A stretch of 64,000 bases of DNA from an uncultured Bacteroidota bacterium (GTDB taxonomy: Bacteria; Bacteroidota; Bacteroidia; Bacteroidales; P3): assembly GCA_902793295.1 (NCBI GenBank), contig CADBDA010000007.1:1-64000 (forward strand), given 5' to 3'. Below are positions 56,401-64,000 of this stretch, in pieces. The notes under the pieces were generated by a model. The model was given only the letters and a program-made list of their open reading frames with translations. It was not told where the DNA came from and did no database searches. The translations under genes were made by a program, and so were the position numbers. Within the stretch, counting starts at the first letter, position 1. Each line of letters opens with the position of its first letter.

Positions 56401-58193
56401 GCAATGTATATGGTGCAGGCTTTTCGGCATCGCTGCCCACCGTCGAAGTGGATTCTATTGGCTTTAGGGTGGAACCATACTATTACGAAGCCCTCGGTAC
56501 TTACCGCACTGGCGTTAAAGGAACAACAACCACCTACACTTGGGAACATAAAGATGCAGTAAACTCAACAGCCACAGCCATTGATAAGTCTAGCCATAAA
56601 CTCTACACAACAGAGGACCTTACCACTCTTGGACAGGTGATGGGCGATGTGTCGCTCACCATTACCGGCAATTCGCACATTGTGGGCGATGTATATGGCG
56701 GCGGAGCCTTGAGCAATGCCAATACTGATGCAAACAACACTACGACGGTCAACATCCTTGGCGGCACATACGACGGCAATATCTATGGCGGCGGTCAGGG
56801 CCGTTTGGCTGATGTTGACAATAATATTAATGAAGTTCCTGCCAAAGTGAATGGCGTGGTAACGGTCAATATCGGTGCGGACAACGGTGCTGGCAACTAT
56901 TCGGGCGACGCCAACCTGACAGCAAGCTCGATATACGGCTGCAACAACACCAACGGTTCGCCGCAGGCCGATGTTTTTGTGAATGTGTACAAGACAGCTC
57001 GAACAGCAGGAACTAACACCGTAGCCGATGACGGCTATGCCATCGACCAAGTGTTTGGCGGCGGCAATGCGGCCGACTATGCCCCTGAGGATGGCAATGC
57101 CGCATCCACTAAGAAAGCGACGGTGCATATCTATACTTGCGACAACACCATCAGACGTATATTCGGTGGCGGCAACGCTGCTGCGGCCCAAGGTGTGGCT
57201 ACAATCGTCGACGGCGGCCGCTTTGACTGGGGTTTCGGCGGCGGCAATGGCGAGATTACTGCTGCCAACATCGGCAATGGCGGCGTGGCGCTGACCGTGA
57301 ATGGTGGCATTTTCAACCACCTTTTCAACGGAAGCAACCAGAACGGTACTATTGGAGGTTCCATCACGGCCACGTTGACCAGTTCGAGCGGATGTGAGGA
57401 GGATATCAAGGAATATTTCTGCGGCAACAACCTGATGCCCATCACTACAGACCTTACCACGACTATTGTCTGTAACACAGAACACCCCGTTTATATCACC
57501 GACCTCTATGGCGGCTCGAATCTGGCACCAATCACAGGCAATGTCACACTTAATGTCGAGGGCGGCGTAATAGACAATGTCTATGCCGGCAGCAAGGGCA
57601 CGAATGAGACCGACGCCAGCATCAGCGGCAACGTGCTGCTCAACATCCACGGCGGCACTATCGGCAATGCCTTCGGAGGCAGCAATGTCAAGGGTACTAT
57701 TGGCGGCACAATAACGGTCAATGTGTATGAGAACAGCGAGTGCGCGCTGAGCATAGACAATGTCTACGGTGGCGGCCAGCTGGCACCCTACAGCCATTCG
57801 GCTGGTTACCCTGAAGTCAACATCATAAAAGGCACCGTCAACCAAAATGTGTTTGGCGGCGGTCTTGGTGCAGGTGCTGTGGTTACAGGTTCGCCTAAGG
57901 TGACCATTGGCGCCAAGAGGGAGTCGGTGGCTTATCCCTGCCGTGTGGGAGGCGATGTGTTTGGTGGCGGAAATGCTGCTGCCGTCAACGGCAACACCGA
58001 TGTCGAGGTGACGAATAGGGCCGTTGTTAACCGAAATGTCTTTGGTGGCGGAAACGCCGCAGCCGTCAGCACCAATACTGAGGTCAAGCTTACGGGCGCA
58101 GCCAAGGTTTACGGCAACGTTTACGGTGGCGGCAACCAAGGCCAGGTCGGAGGCGACACGAAAGTGATTGTCAACGGCGAAGTTACTCCGTAA
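53493..58193 (+). CDS. giant secreted repeat protein 1
   Basis: This 1566-residue protein has a signal peptide (cleavage after AQA near residue 27) and no obvious anchor or secretion tail. Residues 90-190 carry GLUG-like segments (GNFVGGIVGYNN). Residues 190-1060 form a mixed block with GVAYNCALG, EFYRHLLNGQRKLAGWWATG and GTGSYNFGIMQPKYWFEVT. From about 1064 to the end it is rich in Gly, Asn and Thr with recurrent VYGGGN/VFGGGN strands spaced by 25-35 residues, predicted to stack as a beta-solenoid. The last three units are exactly 27 residues each. It is a paralogue of the next gene. An adhesin or cell-surface shield is plausible; function is unknown. Confidence 0.75.
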   Translation: MTTKTSKKLTILLFLYSFLLSFQAQAQTNITSLSQITDAEGHYVITQDITGGTPGVSSFSGTLEAAIDPATKMPYRINNLSVPLFTTLTGTVKNLVIENVSISQTGQVGAIACTATGSARIYNVGILGGTVASTGTSTANDATDCCGGLVGLLDGNSNASNEPRVINCYSYADITGGNFVGGIVGYNNYSTNSTNRRSMVFACVFYGDITDGDSISPIYNGKIISNAGDKGVSNFNYFRLEAPYVQPTGVAYNCALGAEDRFLKRFEFYRHLLNGQRKLAGWWATGTYSGSDMLKWVLLPDSLGTDHPYPVLMQQGKYPSVVNIDAENAITGKPRNQGGKLGELTVNIQMGDGAVYQRPSGAAITTSQLTLNITDKDTAHFNFNYYKVQLPYYNDVGTKNYNGNRVVTGWKIVSITGGTPGTFSTSTADAPSFNFADRNCTNKDLYSVSGRIFNQGAYWDVPEGVTEITIEPYWAKCVYLADQNADKVYNTAMGTEYNVLNVGGGNIYTNGDASFNSQIVFTTIGNAIASSGTALYSGINEATRKGQSVYDYAVVLVGNYHHIASISADESKPYTVTSVDLDGDNEPDYSFMLRFNGRTAFHPLRYDFLNLIGLGMAQKSTGGTGSYNFGIMQPKYWFEVTNTALFRVTQFEYDRSDRGTFPYIVQGGVMEQWVSGQSNKVANKTTYFLVGGNVWFKEFHRGTHQDYTYQSKHPPVSVTGGDYDEFYLTGLYRGDITSYADNAECYINGGRFGTVAGAAMEGLGKANGADNTGNITWQVQNADIREFFAGGINAAQPVTGNLSTTITGGYIELYCGGPKFGDMSVGKTATTTATGCTFGTFFGAGYGGNSYSRQAPYNHNNIINFPHNNAQAGNDASWNAWLSRFYTQSYNSTYGGVSTQFNYQFLPMSGNADNCARIFVEYVKFSLATCRDVTTTLTGCTILNDYYGGGSLGAVNGPASSTLDSCTVNGNVYGAGFSASLPTVEVDSIGFRVEPYYYEALGTYRTGVKGTTTTYTWEHKDAVNSTATAIDKSSHKLYTTEDLTTLGQVMGDVSLTITGNSHIVGDVYGGGALSNANTDANNTTTVNILGGTYDGNIYGGGQGRLADVDNNINEVPAKVNGVVTVNIGADNGAGNYSGDANLTASSIYGCNNTNGSPQADVFVNVYKTARTAGTNTVADDGYAIDQVFGGGNAADYAPEDGNAASTKKATVHIYTCDNTIRRIFGGGNAAAAQGVATIVDGGRFDWGFGGGNGEITAANIGNGGVALTVNGGIFNHLFNGSNQNGTIGGSITATLTSSSGCEEDIKEYFCGNNLMPITTDLTTTIVCNTEHPVYITDLYGGSNLAPITGNVTLNVEGGVIDNVYAGSKGTNETDASISGNVLLNIHGGTIGNAFGGSNVKGTIGGTITVNVYENSECALSIDNVYGGGQLAPYSHSAGYPEVNIIKGTVNQNVFGGGLGAGAVVTGSPKVTIGAKRESVAYPCRVGGDVFGGGNAAAVNGNTDVEVTNRAVVNRNVFGGGNAAAVSTNTEVKLTGAAKVYGNVYGGGNQGQVGGDTKVIVNGEVTP
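57954..58193 (+). repeat. three 81-base tandem units encoding FGGGN repeats
   Basis: Units start at 57954, 58035 and 58116, a spacing of 81 bases (27 codons). Each encodes (D/N)V(F/Y)GGGN followed by a variable half ending in a V/L-rich strand; the third unit ends at the stop codon. Looser units of the same kind extend back to about 56690. Confidence 0.75.
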
Positions 58194-58215
58194 CCGTCAT
58201 CGGCAGACAGAGATA

Positions 58216-58248
58216 ATATCGTAGGCAGCCTGCCTACGATATTTTTTT
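58216..58248 (+). terminator. terminator between the two giant genes
   Basis: ATATCGTAGGCAG (58216-58228) and CTGCCTACGATAT (58230-58242) form a 13-base inverted repeat followed by TTTTTT, so the two large genes are separate transcription units. Confidence 0.85.
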
Positions 58249-58267
58249 ATATATATACAAAAATATG

Positions 58268-58275
58268 TATATTTG
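58268..58275 (+). promoter_or_regulatory. -7 box of the second giant surface protein gene
   Basis: TATATTTG at 58268-58275 fits TAnnTTTG just after the terminator; the leader would be about 85 bases. Confidence 0.5.
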
Positions 58276-58366
58276 CATATAGAAATGATATGCGAAAACT
58301 GAAGAGTTTTCTTGTGAATTTGCTAATAATTAGATAGTTGTTGGTAAATAGGGCTTATTGTATGTA

Positions 58367-61300
58367 ATGAAAAAAAGCAATATACATATAAAGAAACATC
58401 TTTTTTCATACTTGTTCCTGCTGGTCTTTTTGTTGGGCTGCGGAGCCATCAAAGCTCAGACGGATTACTCGGGAATATATTATATTGCAAGCACTGGTTA
58501 CAATTCCGCCAACACGACAACCAACTATTACCTCTGCCCAACGGAGGGCTGGTGCTATTATCAGGCCACCGACGACTTTACCAGCCAACCAAACGAGACA
58601 CCCTTCCTCACAACGCACAAATGCCGTGACGGAGTTTACGATGTCAACGCAAAAGCAGTGTGGTATGTCGAGAAACACCCCACAGAGGATTATTACTACA
58701 TCCGACGCGTCTCAGATGGCAAATATATCGTTTTGAACGGCCAGATCAACACGACTGGCGATGCCAACCGAATGCGCGTGCACCTGGAGGCGCTGGCAGA
58801 GCCCGACGACAAGGCTCTTTTTGCCCTGTTGCCCGATCCGGATGGAACGGCTTTGAATATCAAGCCCAAAACCCTTAATACATATCTCACCGTCAACGGT
58901 GGCAACGACAACAACCTTGTAGGCGTCTCGGGCAAGACTGGTGGTCCAACTGGCTATGTCAACACCAAGGGTATCATCGGTATATATGCAACGCGAGACA
59001 ACAATTCGAAATTCTATCTTGAGAATGCCGCCATCCACTCACCTGTTATCACCAACAATCACGATGGTACATTCACAATTACTGCCGAGGCGGGAGCAAC
59101 CATCTATTATACTACCGACGGAACCACCCCTACCTTGTCTACTCCTAACATCGGTTCAACGCCAGTCATTATCTATCAGACAGAAAGTTTGGCTGTTATC
59201 AAGGCTATGGCACATATAGCAGGCGATCCTTTCCCGTCAGATGTCACTACATACATTCTCCCTGTCTGCGAACGCCCTGACATCGTAGTGAACAACAATG
59301 ATGTCTCTATCTCCTGTGCCACTTTGGGGACAACTATCCACTATACCACCGATGGCAGCGAGCCAACCAGTTCGTCACCGACCTATAGTGGTTCTTTCAA
59401 TCTTGGCAGCTCCACAATTGTCCGTGCCATAGCTACAAAGGCAGGTTACCGCAAATCCAACGAGGCTGTATATCTTCCACCTCTCACAGTGCATTCATCA
59501 AGCGAAATGGTGGATATGAGCCGCCGATATTTCCTTGCCAGTGACTTTGTTTCCACGGCTTCGATCGGCACCAGCGACAATCCCTTTACGGGAGTCATCG
59601 ACGGCCAGCTGAACACTGTCAGCGGTCTCGACCATCCGCTTGTGGCTTATGCTGACGGGGCGACGATAAAGAATGTATTTGTTGACAACGTGAACATCAG
59701 TGGCGGCACCAATGTCGGAGCCATCTGCAATGAAGCCGCAGGTTCCACCCGTATTTACAACTGCGGCGTACTGGCCAGCAATAGCACGGTGGAAAAAGAT
59801 GCTGACGGATATGACGTCATCACTTCGTGCAGCAGCACCATCAGCGGCAGCGGATATGTGGGTGGCATCGTGGGCCTGCTTGACGGCACTTCGCGCGTCA
59901 TCAACTGTTTCAGCTATGCCAATGTCACGGGAGGCAACTATGTGGGTGGCATAGTGGGCTACAACAATGTGGCTACCACAGCGAACAGCATTAATACGAT
60001 GGTAATGAACTGTATGTTCTATGGCGAAGTGAGTGGTACATCGATTGCTCCCGTCTACAACGGTCAGATTATCACCAATGACGGCGATGACAACGGCATC
60101 AACAACTTCAACTACTTCCGCATCGAAGCGTCTTACATTCAGGATAACAATATTGCCAAAGTCTATAACTGTGCCCTTGGCGCCGAGACACGCTTCCTGC
60201 AGCGTTTTGAGTTTTACCGTCACTTGCTCAACAGCAACCGTGAGTTGGCTGCCTGGTGGGCCACGGATGATGCTGCAAACAAGGACGAGATGATGAAATG
60301 GGTGATGGAACCCAGCCAGATAGGAACCGCCACACCCTACCCTATCCTTAAAACCCCTGGCAGATATGCTTCGGTGGTCAATTACACCCCCAGCACCACA
60401 CCCTACGACGATGCCAACCGCCACAAAGGCCGCAAACTGACCAGCGAAGGCGACAATGGTGTGCTGCACGTCACCATACAAATGGGGACGGGTGGTGATC
60501 AATACTCGGCTCCGACAGGTGCCGGACTAAAACCTGGCGAATCAGGTGTGCTTGAGCTTATTATCACCGACAAGGATTTTGAACACTTCAACTTTAACTA
60601 CGGCAAGGTGCAGTTGCCATACTATAACGACTACTGCAACGGCAACTATACGGAAAACCGTGTGGTCACTGGTTGGAAGATCACCAGTATCACTGGTGGC
60701 ACGGCAGGAACCTACACCACAGGAGACGATGTCACCTATACGGACGGAGTATTGACTGCCACACCCTACAACTTCGCCGACCGTAAATGTACCGACAAAG
60801 ACCTCTACAGCACCAGCGGCCGTGTATTCAATCAGGGCGCCTACTGGGATGTGCCCGAAGGGGTGACGGCTATCACTATCCAACCTTATTGGAGCAAGGC
60901 TGTTTATCTGTCCGACGCCTATTGGGATGTGACCTATAAGAATGGTACTGGAACTGATTTCACTAAAGCAGGATATATAAATGATGCTATGACCACTCCC
61001 ATCAATGTCACCACCGTTGGTGGAAATCAGCGCTATAACAATGGTATTTCCACTTTTAATGGCCAGCCTGTTTTTACCTCTATAAGCGACGCTATCTCAA
61101 GTTCGAAAGATAATGGTCTTTTTAAGGGGGCTACAGAGAGTGCCAGTCATACCGTTTATGATTATGCTGTGGTGCTTGTGGGCAATTATCACCATACTTC
61201 CACCCCTGAAGCAAGTGAAGGAAAGCCTTATACGGTCACCTCTGTTGACTTGGATGGCGACAATGAACCGGACTATTCTTTAATACTTCGTTTTAACGCT

Positions 61301-62773
61301 CGTCCGGGCTTCCATCCCGTAAGATACGATTTTTTGAACATGATAGGCCTTGGTATGGCACAGAAGACGACAGGCGGCACAGGTTCATACAATCTGGGTA
61401 TTATGCAGCCCAAATATTGGTTCGAGGTGACCAACACCGCCCTCTTCCGCGTTACCCAATTCGAATACAGTGGAAATGACAGGGTCAAGAAACCCTATAT
61501 CCTACAGGGCGGTGTCATTGAGCAATGGGTTACACAGCAGCAGGATGCGGGAGACAGAGTTTCGTATTTCCACGTGGGAGGTAACGTGTGGTTCAAGGAG
61601 TTCCATCGCGGCAGCCACCAAGACCATACAAACAAGAGCACCCCACATCCGCCAATATCTGTCACAGGAGGAGACTTCGACAGATTCTACCTCACAGGAT
61701 TCTATCAGTCGCAGGCCAAAATTTACGATGACAACGCCGAATGCTATATCAATGGCGGAAGGTTTGGAGAGATGGCCGGTGCAGGAATGGAAGGCATAGG
61801 TACTTCTGCCGGCAATGGTAACATCACTTGGATGATCGACAACGCTGATATCGATGAGTTCTATGGAGGTGGCATCAACTTTGACAAGCCTGTTTTTGGC
61901 AATATCAATACAATCATCTCAAACAGCTACGTGCGACAGTACTGCGGCGGTCCAAAATTCGGCGATATGAAAAACGGACGAACTGTCACCACAACTGCCA
62001 CCAACTGTGTTTTCGGCACCTATTTCGGTGCTGGCTATGGCGGCAACTCATACAGCCGTTATGCTCCGGCCAATAGAAACAATGTAATTAATTTGCCTGG
62101 CAATGGTACGCCTCCCGGAAATAGCAATGTAACATATTTTAATTCGTGGAACGACTGGGTGCAGGAGGAGTATACGCAATCTTATAGCGGTACATACGGC
62201 GGTATATCTACACAGATTGACTACCAATTTATTCCTATGTCAAGCAATATCAGTAATGTGGCTCGTCTATGGGTTGAATTTGTCGGTTTTTCGCTGGCCA
62301 CAACACACAATGTCACATCAGTGCTGAAGGGTTGCACCATCTTAAATGATTTCTATGGCGGTGGCAGTCTTGGCATGGTCAACGGGCCTGTGACATCCAC
62401 GCTTGAAGATTGTATTGTATACGGAAGTGTTTTCGGCGCCGGCTATTCGGCATCACTACCTACGGTAGAGGTGGATCAAATAGGTTTCCAATCCGAACCA
62501 TACTATTACGAAAGTCTTGGTACTTATCGTACGGGTGTCAAAGGCCCGACGACAACTTACAGATGGGAGCACGCTGATGCCATCAGTATCGACAATGTCA
62601 ACCATATCTTATATACCACAGTAGAACTCGACGGCCTTGGCAAGGTTATAGGCGATGTGGAGGTGAGAATTTATGGCAACACCAACGTGTTTGGCAGTGT
62701 CTACGGCGGTGGCAACCAAGGTGAAGTGGATGGCAATACAAAGGTGATTGTCAATCAAGAACATCATGAATAA
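58367..62773 (+). CDS. giant secreted repeat protein 2 with CHB_HEX-like domains
   Basis: This 1468-residue protein has a signal peptide with a hydrophobic core and either a lipobox (LLGC, near residue 21) or a signal peptidase I site (IKA-Q). Residues 30-200 hold a YYIAS/WYVEKHPTEDYYYIRRVSDGKY block like ricin-type or lectin-like modules. Two chitobiase/beta-hexosaminidase C-terminal-like repeats follow (IYYTTDGTTPT near 244 and IHYTTDGSEPT near 321). From about 430 the sequence parallels protein 1, with GLUG-like segments (GGNYVGGIVGYNN), EFYRHLLNSNRELAAWW and GTGSYNLGIMQPKYWFEVT. It ends after a single VYGGGNQ unit, where protein 1 has some 500 more residues. The ATG at 58367 is preferred over the TTG at 58358. 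Confidence 0.75.
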   Translation: MKKSNIHIKKHLFSYLFLLVFLLGCGAIKAQTDYSGIYYIASTGYNSANTTTNYYLCPTEGWCYYQATDDFTSQPNETPFLTTHKCRDGVYDVNAKAVWYVEKHPTEDYYYIRRVSDGKYIVLNGQINTTGDANRMRVHLEALAEPDDKALFALLPDPDGTALNIKPKTLNTYLTVNGGNDNNLVGVSGKTGGPTGYVNTKGIIGIYATRDNNSKFYLENAAIHSPVITNNHDGTFTITAEAGATIYYTTDGTTPTLSTPNIGSTPVIIYQTESLAVIKAMAHIAGDPFPSDVTTYILPVCERPDIVVNNNDVSISCATLGTTIHYTTDGSEPTSSSPTYSGSFNLGSSTIVRAIATKAGYRKSNEAVYLPPLTVHSSSEMVDMSRRYFLASDFVSTASIGTSDNPFTGVIDGQLNTVSGLDHPLVAYADGATIKNVFVDNVNISGGTNVGAICNEAAGSTRIYNCGVLASNSTVEKDADGYDVITSCSSTISGSGYVGGIVGLLDGTSRVINCFSYANVTGGNYVGGIVGYNNVATTANSINTMVMNCMFYGEVSGTSIAPVYNGQIITNDGDDNGINNFNYFRIEASYIQDNNIAKVYNCALGAETRFLQRFEFYRHLLNSNRELAAWWATDDAANKDEMMKWVMEPSQIGTATPYPILKTPGRYASVVNYTPSTTPYDDANRHKGRKLTSEGDNGVLHVTIQMGTGGDQYSAPTGAGLKPGESGVLELIITDKDFEHFNFNYGKVQLPYYNDYCNGNYTENRVVTGWKITSITGGTAGTYTTGDDVTYTDGVLTATPYNFADRKCTDKDLYSTSGRVFNQGAYWDVPEGVTAITIQPYWSKAVYLSDAYWDVTYKNGTGTDFTKAGYINDAMTTPINVTTVGGNQRYNNGISTFNGQPVFTSISDAISSSKDNGLFKGATESASHTVYDYAVVLVGNYHHTSTPEASEGKPYTVTSVDLDGDNEPDYSLILRFNARPGFHPVRYDFLNMIGLGMAQKTTGGTGSYNLGIMQPKYWFEVTNTALFRVTQFEYSGNDRVKKPYILQGGVIEQWVTQQQDAGDRVSYFHVGGNVWFKEFHRGSHQDHTNKSTPHPPISVTGGDFDRFYLTGFYQSQAKIYDDNAECYINGGRFGEMAGAGMEGIGTSAGNGNITWMIDNADIDEFYGGGINFDKPVFGNINTIISNSYVRQYCGGPKFGDMKNGRTVTTTATNCVFGTYFGAGYGGNSYSRYAPANRNNVINLPGNGTPPGNSNVTYFNSWNDWVQEEYTQSYSGTYGGISTQIDYQFIPMSSNISNVARLWVEFVGFSLATTHNVTSVLKGCTILNDFYGGGSLGMVNGPVTSTLEDCIVYGSVFGAGYSASLPTVEVDQIGFQSEPYYYESLGTYRTGVKGPTTTYRWEHADAISIDNVNHILYTTVELDGLGKVIGDVEVRIYGNTNVFGSVYGGGNQGEVDGNTKVIVNQEHHE

Positions 62774-62804
62774 AAAAAAGCCCCGGAAACGGGGCTTTTT
62801 TTTT
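62772..62804. terminator. bidirectional terminator with GAAA tetraloop
   Basis: AAAAAAAGCCCCG and CGGGGCTTTTTTTTT flank a GAAA tetraloop just past the stop of the second giant gene, facing the minus-strand lipoprotein gene at 62820. Confidence 0.9.
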
Positions 62805-62819
62805 GAGGTCAATTCTAGC

Positions 62820-63251
62820 TTATATCATCCTCACAAGGCGGACGACCACATTGCCGGGAATGTCGGTCATTGGCACATTGTCGCCGCTGAAAATGCATTT
62901 ATTCTCGGTCAGGCTGTTGATAGTGTACTCAAAGTGCATACCGCTGCGCGGGGTGATGGTCAGCTGGTCGCCGTTGACGCTCCAGGTAAAGCCGTTGTTC
63001 TCGGTCACGCCATTGTCATTGGCCAAGCCGGTACCGTCTTCTTCCATAATGAAGATCACATTCTCCGGTGTCATATCCTGGCCGTCGACAGTCATATTGT
63101 CCACCTGCCAAGTTCCGACAATCATCTCGGCGCTATAGCCATTGTTGCCGTTGTTGCCGTTGTTGTCACCGTCGTTGTCTGTCTCGCAGCTTGCTGCGCA
63201 TAACGTTGCCAATGCTACAAAGCAAAGGATCAGATTGATTTTTCTTTTCAT
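62820..63251 (-). CDS. lipocalin-like lipoprotein
   Basis: This 143-residue protein has a lipoprotein signal (lipobox CAASC, Cys22) and a low-complexity linker rich in Asp, Asn and Gly (residues 24-38). A compact beta-rich domain follows, beginning MIVGTWQVDNMTVDG and containing WSVNGDQLTITPRSG. This is the pattern of Bacteroidota lipocalin-like proteins (for example DUF4923/lipocalin-like groups), which probably bind a small ligand at the outer membrane. The ligand is unknown. Confidence 0.65.
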   Translation of the reverse strand: MKRKINLILCFVALATLCAASCETDNDGDNNGNNGNNGYSAEMIVGTWQVDNMTVDGQDMTPENVIFIMEEDGTGLANDNGVTENNGFTWSVNGDQLTITPRSGMHFEYTINSLTENKCIFSGDNVPMTDIPGNVVVRLVRMI

Positions 63252-63396
63252 AATAATGGATTTGATTGTTTAAAATGTATTAATTGACTATCGAATAACG
63301 TTGTGGTCCATAATATATTGTATTGGAAGCGATTTTTTTGAAGGTGAGGTAAAAACCGCCAGAATCAACGCCATCTTGCCAAGGTGCGGAGTAGCC

Positions 63397-64000
63397 TTAT
63401 TTCCCTCCTTTATAAAGGTCGAAGACGTTCATGGTGGTCCATTGTGTCGCTCGCACGTCGTTGTCCCTCACCGTGGCGTCGTAGTGCATGGTGCGTCCGC
63501 CCAGGGTGGCATCCACAAAGGCGTCAAACTCTTGTATCGTATAACTCATCAGCGACGCCACTTCGTGGCCGATACCATCGAAAACAAAGAACCAGTGACT
63601 GTAGCCTTGCTTTTCGAAGAGCTTGTGCAATTTCTTGGCACCATAAAGACCCGATCGCAACACCGGCGGAAACTTCTTGTAGTTGACAATCCGGTCCTTG
63701 TTGCCGTGCAGTATGAAAGTCGGAGCCGGCGCTGTCTGGTAGTGCGGACGCTCGTGGTCGCAATAGATGGCACCCGAATACGCCACCACGGCGGCAGGCT
63801 TCCAACCGGCCGGCAACTCCTTGGCAGGCCAATAGGAGTTGCAGCGGCAATACTCCATCTGCATCACGCTGATGGCACCGGCGCTGCTGCCACACAGCAC
63901 CACCCGCCGCTTGCTGACACCCCACGCGTCGGCATTGCGGCACACATAGGCAACAGCCGCCGCACAGTCCTCTGCGCCAATATTGATGGCGTCCCTGAAA
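63397..64000 (-). CDS. alpha/beta hydrolase (esterase-like), 5' end cut by the window edge
   Basis: The frame runs from the stop at 63397 to base 64000 and continues out of the window. It reads AINIGAEDCAAAVAYVCRN, then VVLCGSSAGAISVMQMEY, where GSSAG holds the nucleophile serine, and later TFILHGNKDRIVNYKKFP (catalytic Asp region) and FDGIGHEVA (catalytic His). This is the fold of carboxylesterase/BD-FAE-like hydrolases. The apparent GTG start at 63945 is only internal, as conserved sequence extends upstream. The substrate is unknown; such esterases often remove acyl groups from glycans. Confidence 0.8.
   Translation of the reverse strand, partial: FRDAINIGAEDCAAAVAYVCRNADAWGVSKRRVVLCGSSAGAISVMQMEYCRCNSYWPAKELPAGWKPAAVVAYSGAIYCDHERPHYQTAPAPTFILHGNKDRIVNYKKFPPVLRSGLYGAKKLHKLFEKQGYSHWFFVFDGIGHEVASLMSYTIQEFDAFVDATLGGRTMHYDATVRDNDVRATQWTTMNVFDLYKGGK

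Noticed and set aside
57954..58193. 81-base repeats as a CRISPR array
   Set aside because: They are contiguous in-frame coding repeats without unique spacers.

Overview
The window looks like a chromosomal segment of a member of the order Bacteroidales (phylum Bacteroidota). Promoters are of the TTTG-N19..21-TAnnTTTG type. Rho carries a long disordered N-terminal extension, lipoproteins end their signals in short lipoboxes, and Shine-Dalgarno sequences are weak. Genus cannot be fixed from the sequence alone. No rRNA, tRNA, CRISPR array, intact insertion sequence or prophage was seen.

Bases 1-20027 form a surface polysaccharide locus read on the + strand. It encodes about ten sugar-transfer enzymes, including three closely similar GT2 paralogues, plus a GT-D protein, a HAD-type COG5610 protein, an SDR epimerase, a hexapeptide acetyltransferase, three acyltransferase-3 membrane proteins, an MBOAT acyltransferase and an ABC-2 export permease with no ATPase partner in view. 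Bases 1 to about 15.6 kb are AT-rich; from the MBOAT gene on, coding DNA is clearly more GC-rich. Many genes overlap by ATGA, which indicates tight operons. An AAA+ ATPase relic lies between two glycosyltransferases.

Bases 20282-29656 (+) hold a TPR lipoprotein, an M20 peptidase with a strong terminator, then a second acylation module (SGNH hydrolase, MBOAT, two tandem AlgX/DHHW-like proteins) running into a ComEC-family channel gene. Bases 29773-46017 carry housekeeping genes: threonine aldolase and rho (-), gcvH (+), ilvE (-), three small envelope proteins (+), an IS3 transposase relic, groES-groEL (-), a PgpH-like HD phosphodiesterase, a YfhO-like membrane protein and an FAD-dependent oxidoreductase (+). 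Bases 46243-53306 (-) are a PIF1-like helicase, an NAD synthetase whose glutaminase domain lacks catalytic residues, radA and a U32 peptidase-like enzyme.

Bases 53493-62773 (+) encode two very large paralogous secreted proteins. Both share a block of about 1,000 residues; the first ends in about 500 residues of glycine-rich YGGG/FGGG repeats, while the second ends with only the last repeat unit. A lipocalin-like lipoprotein and a truncated alpha/beta hydrolase (-) close the window.

The most interesting points are the giant paralogue pair and its repeat-tail length difference, the degenerate glutaminase domain of NadE, the doubled AlgX-like acetylation module, the orphan polysaccharide export permease, and the back-to-back rho/gcvH promoters.
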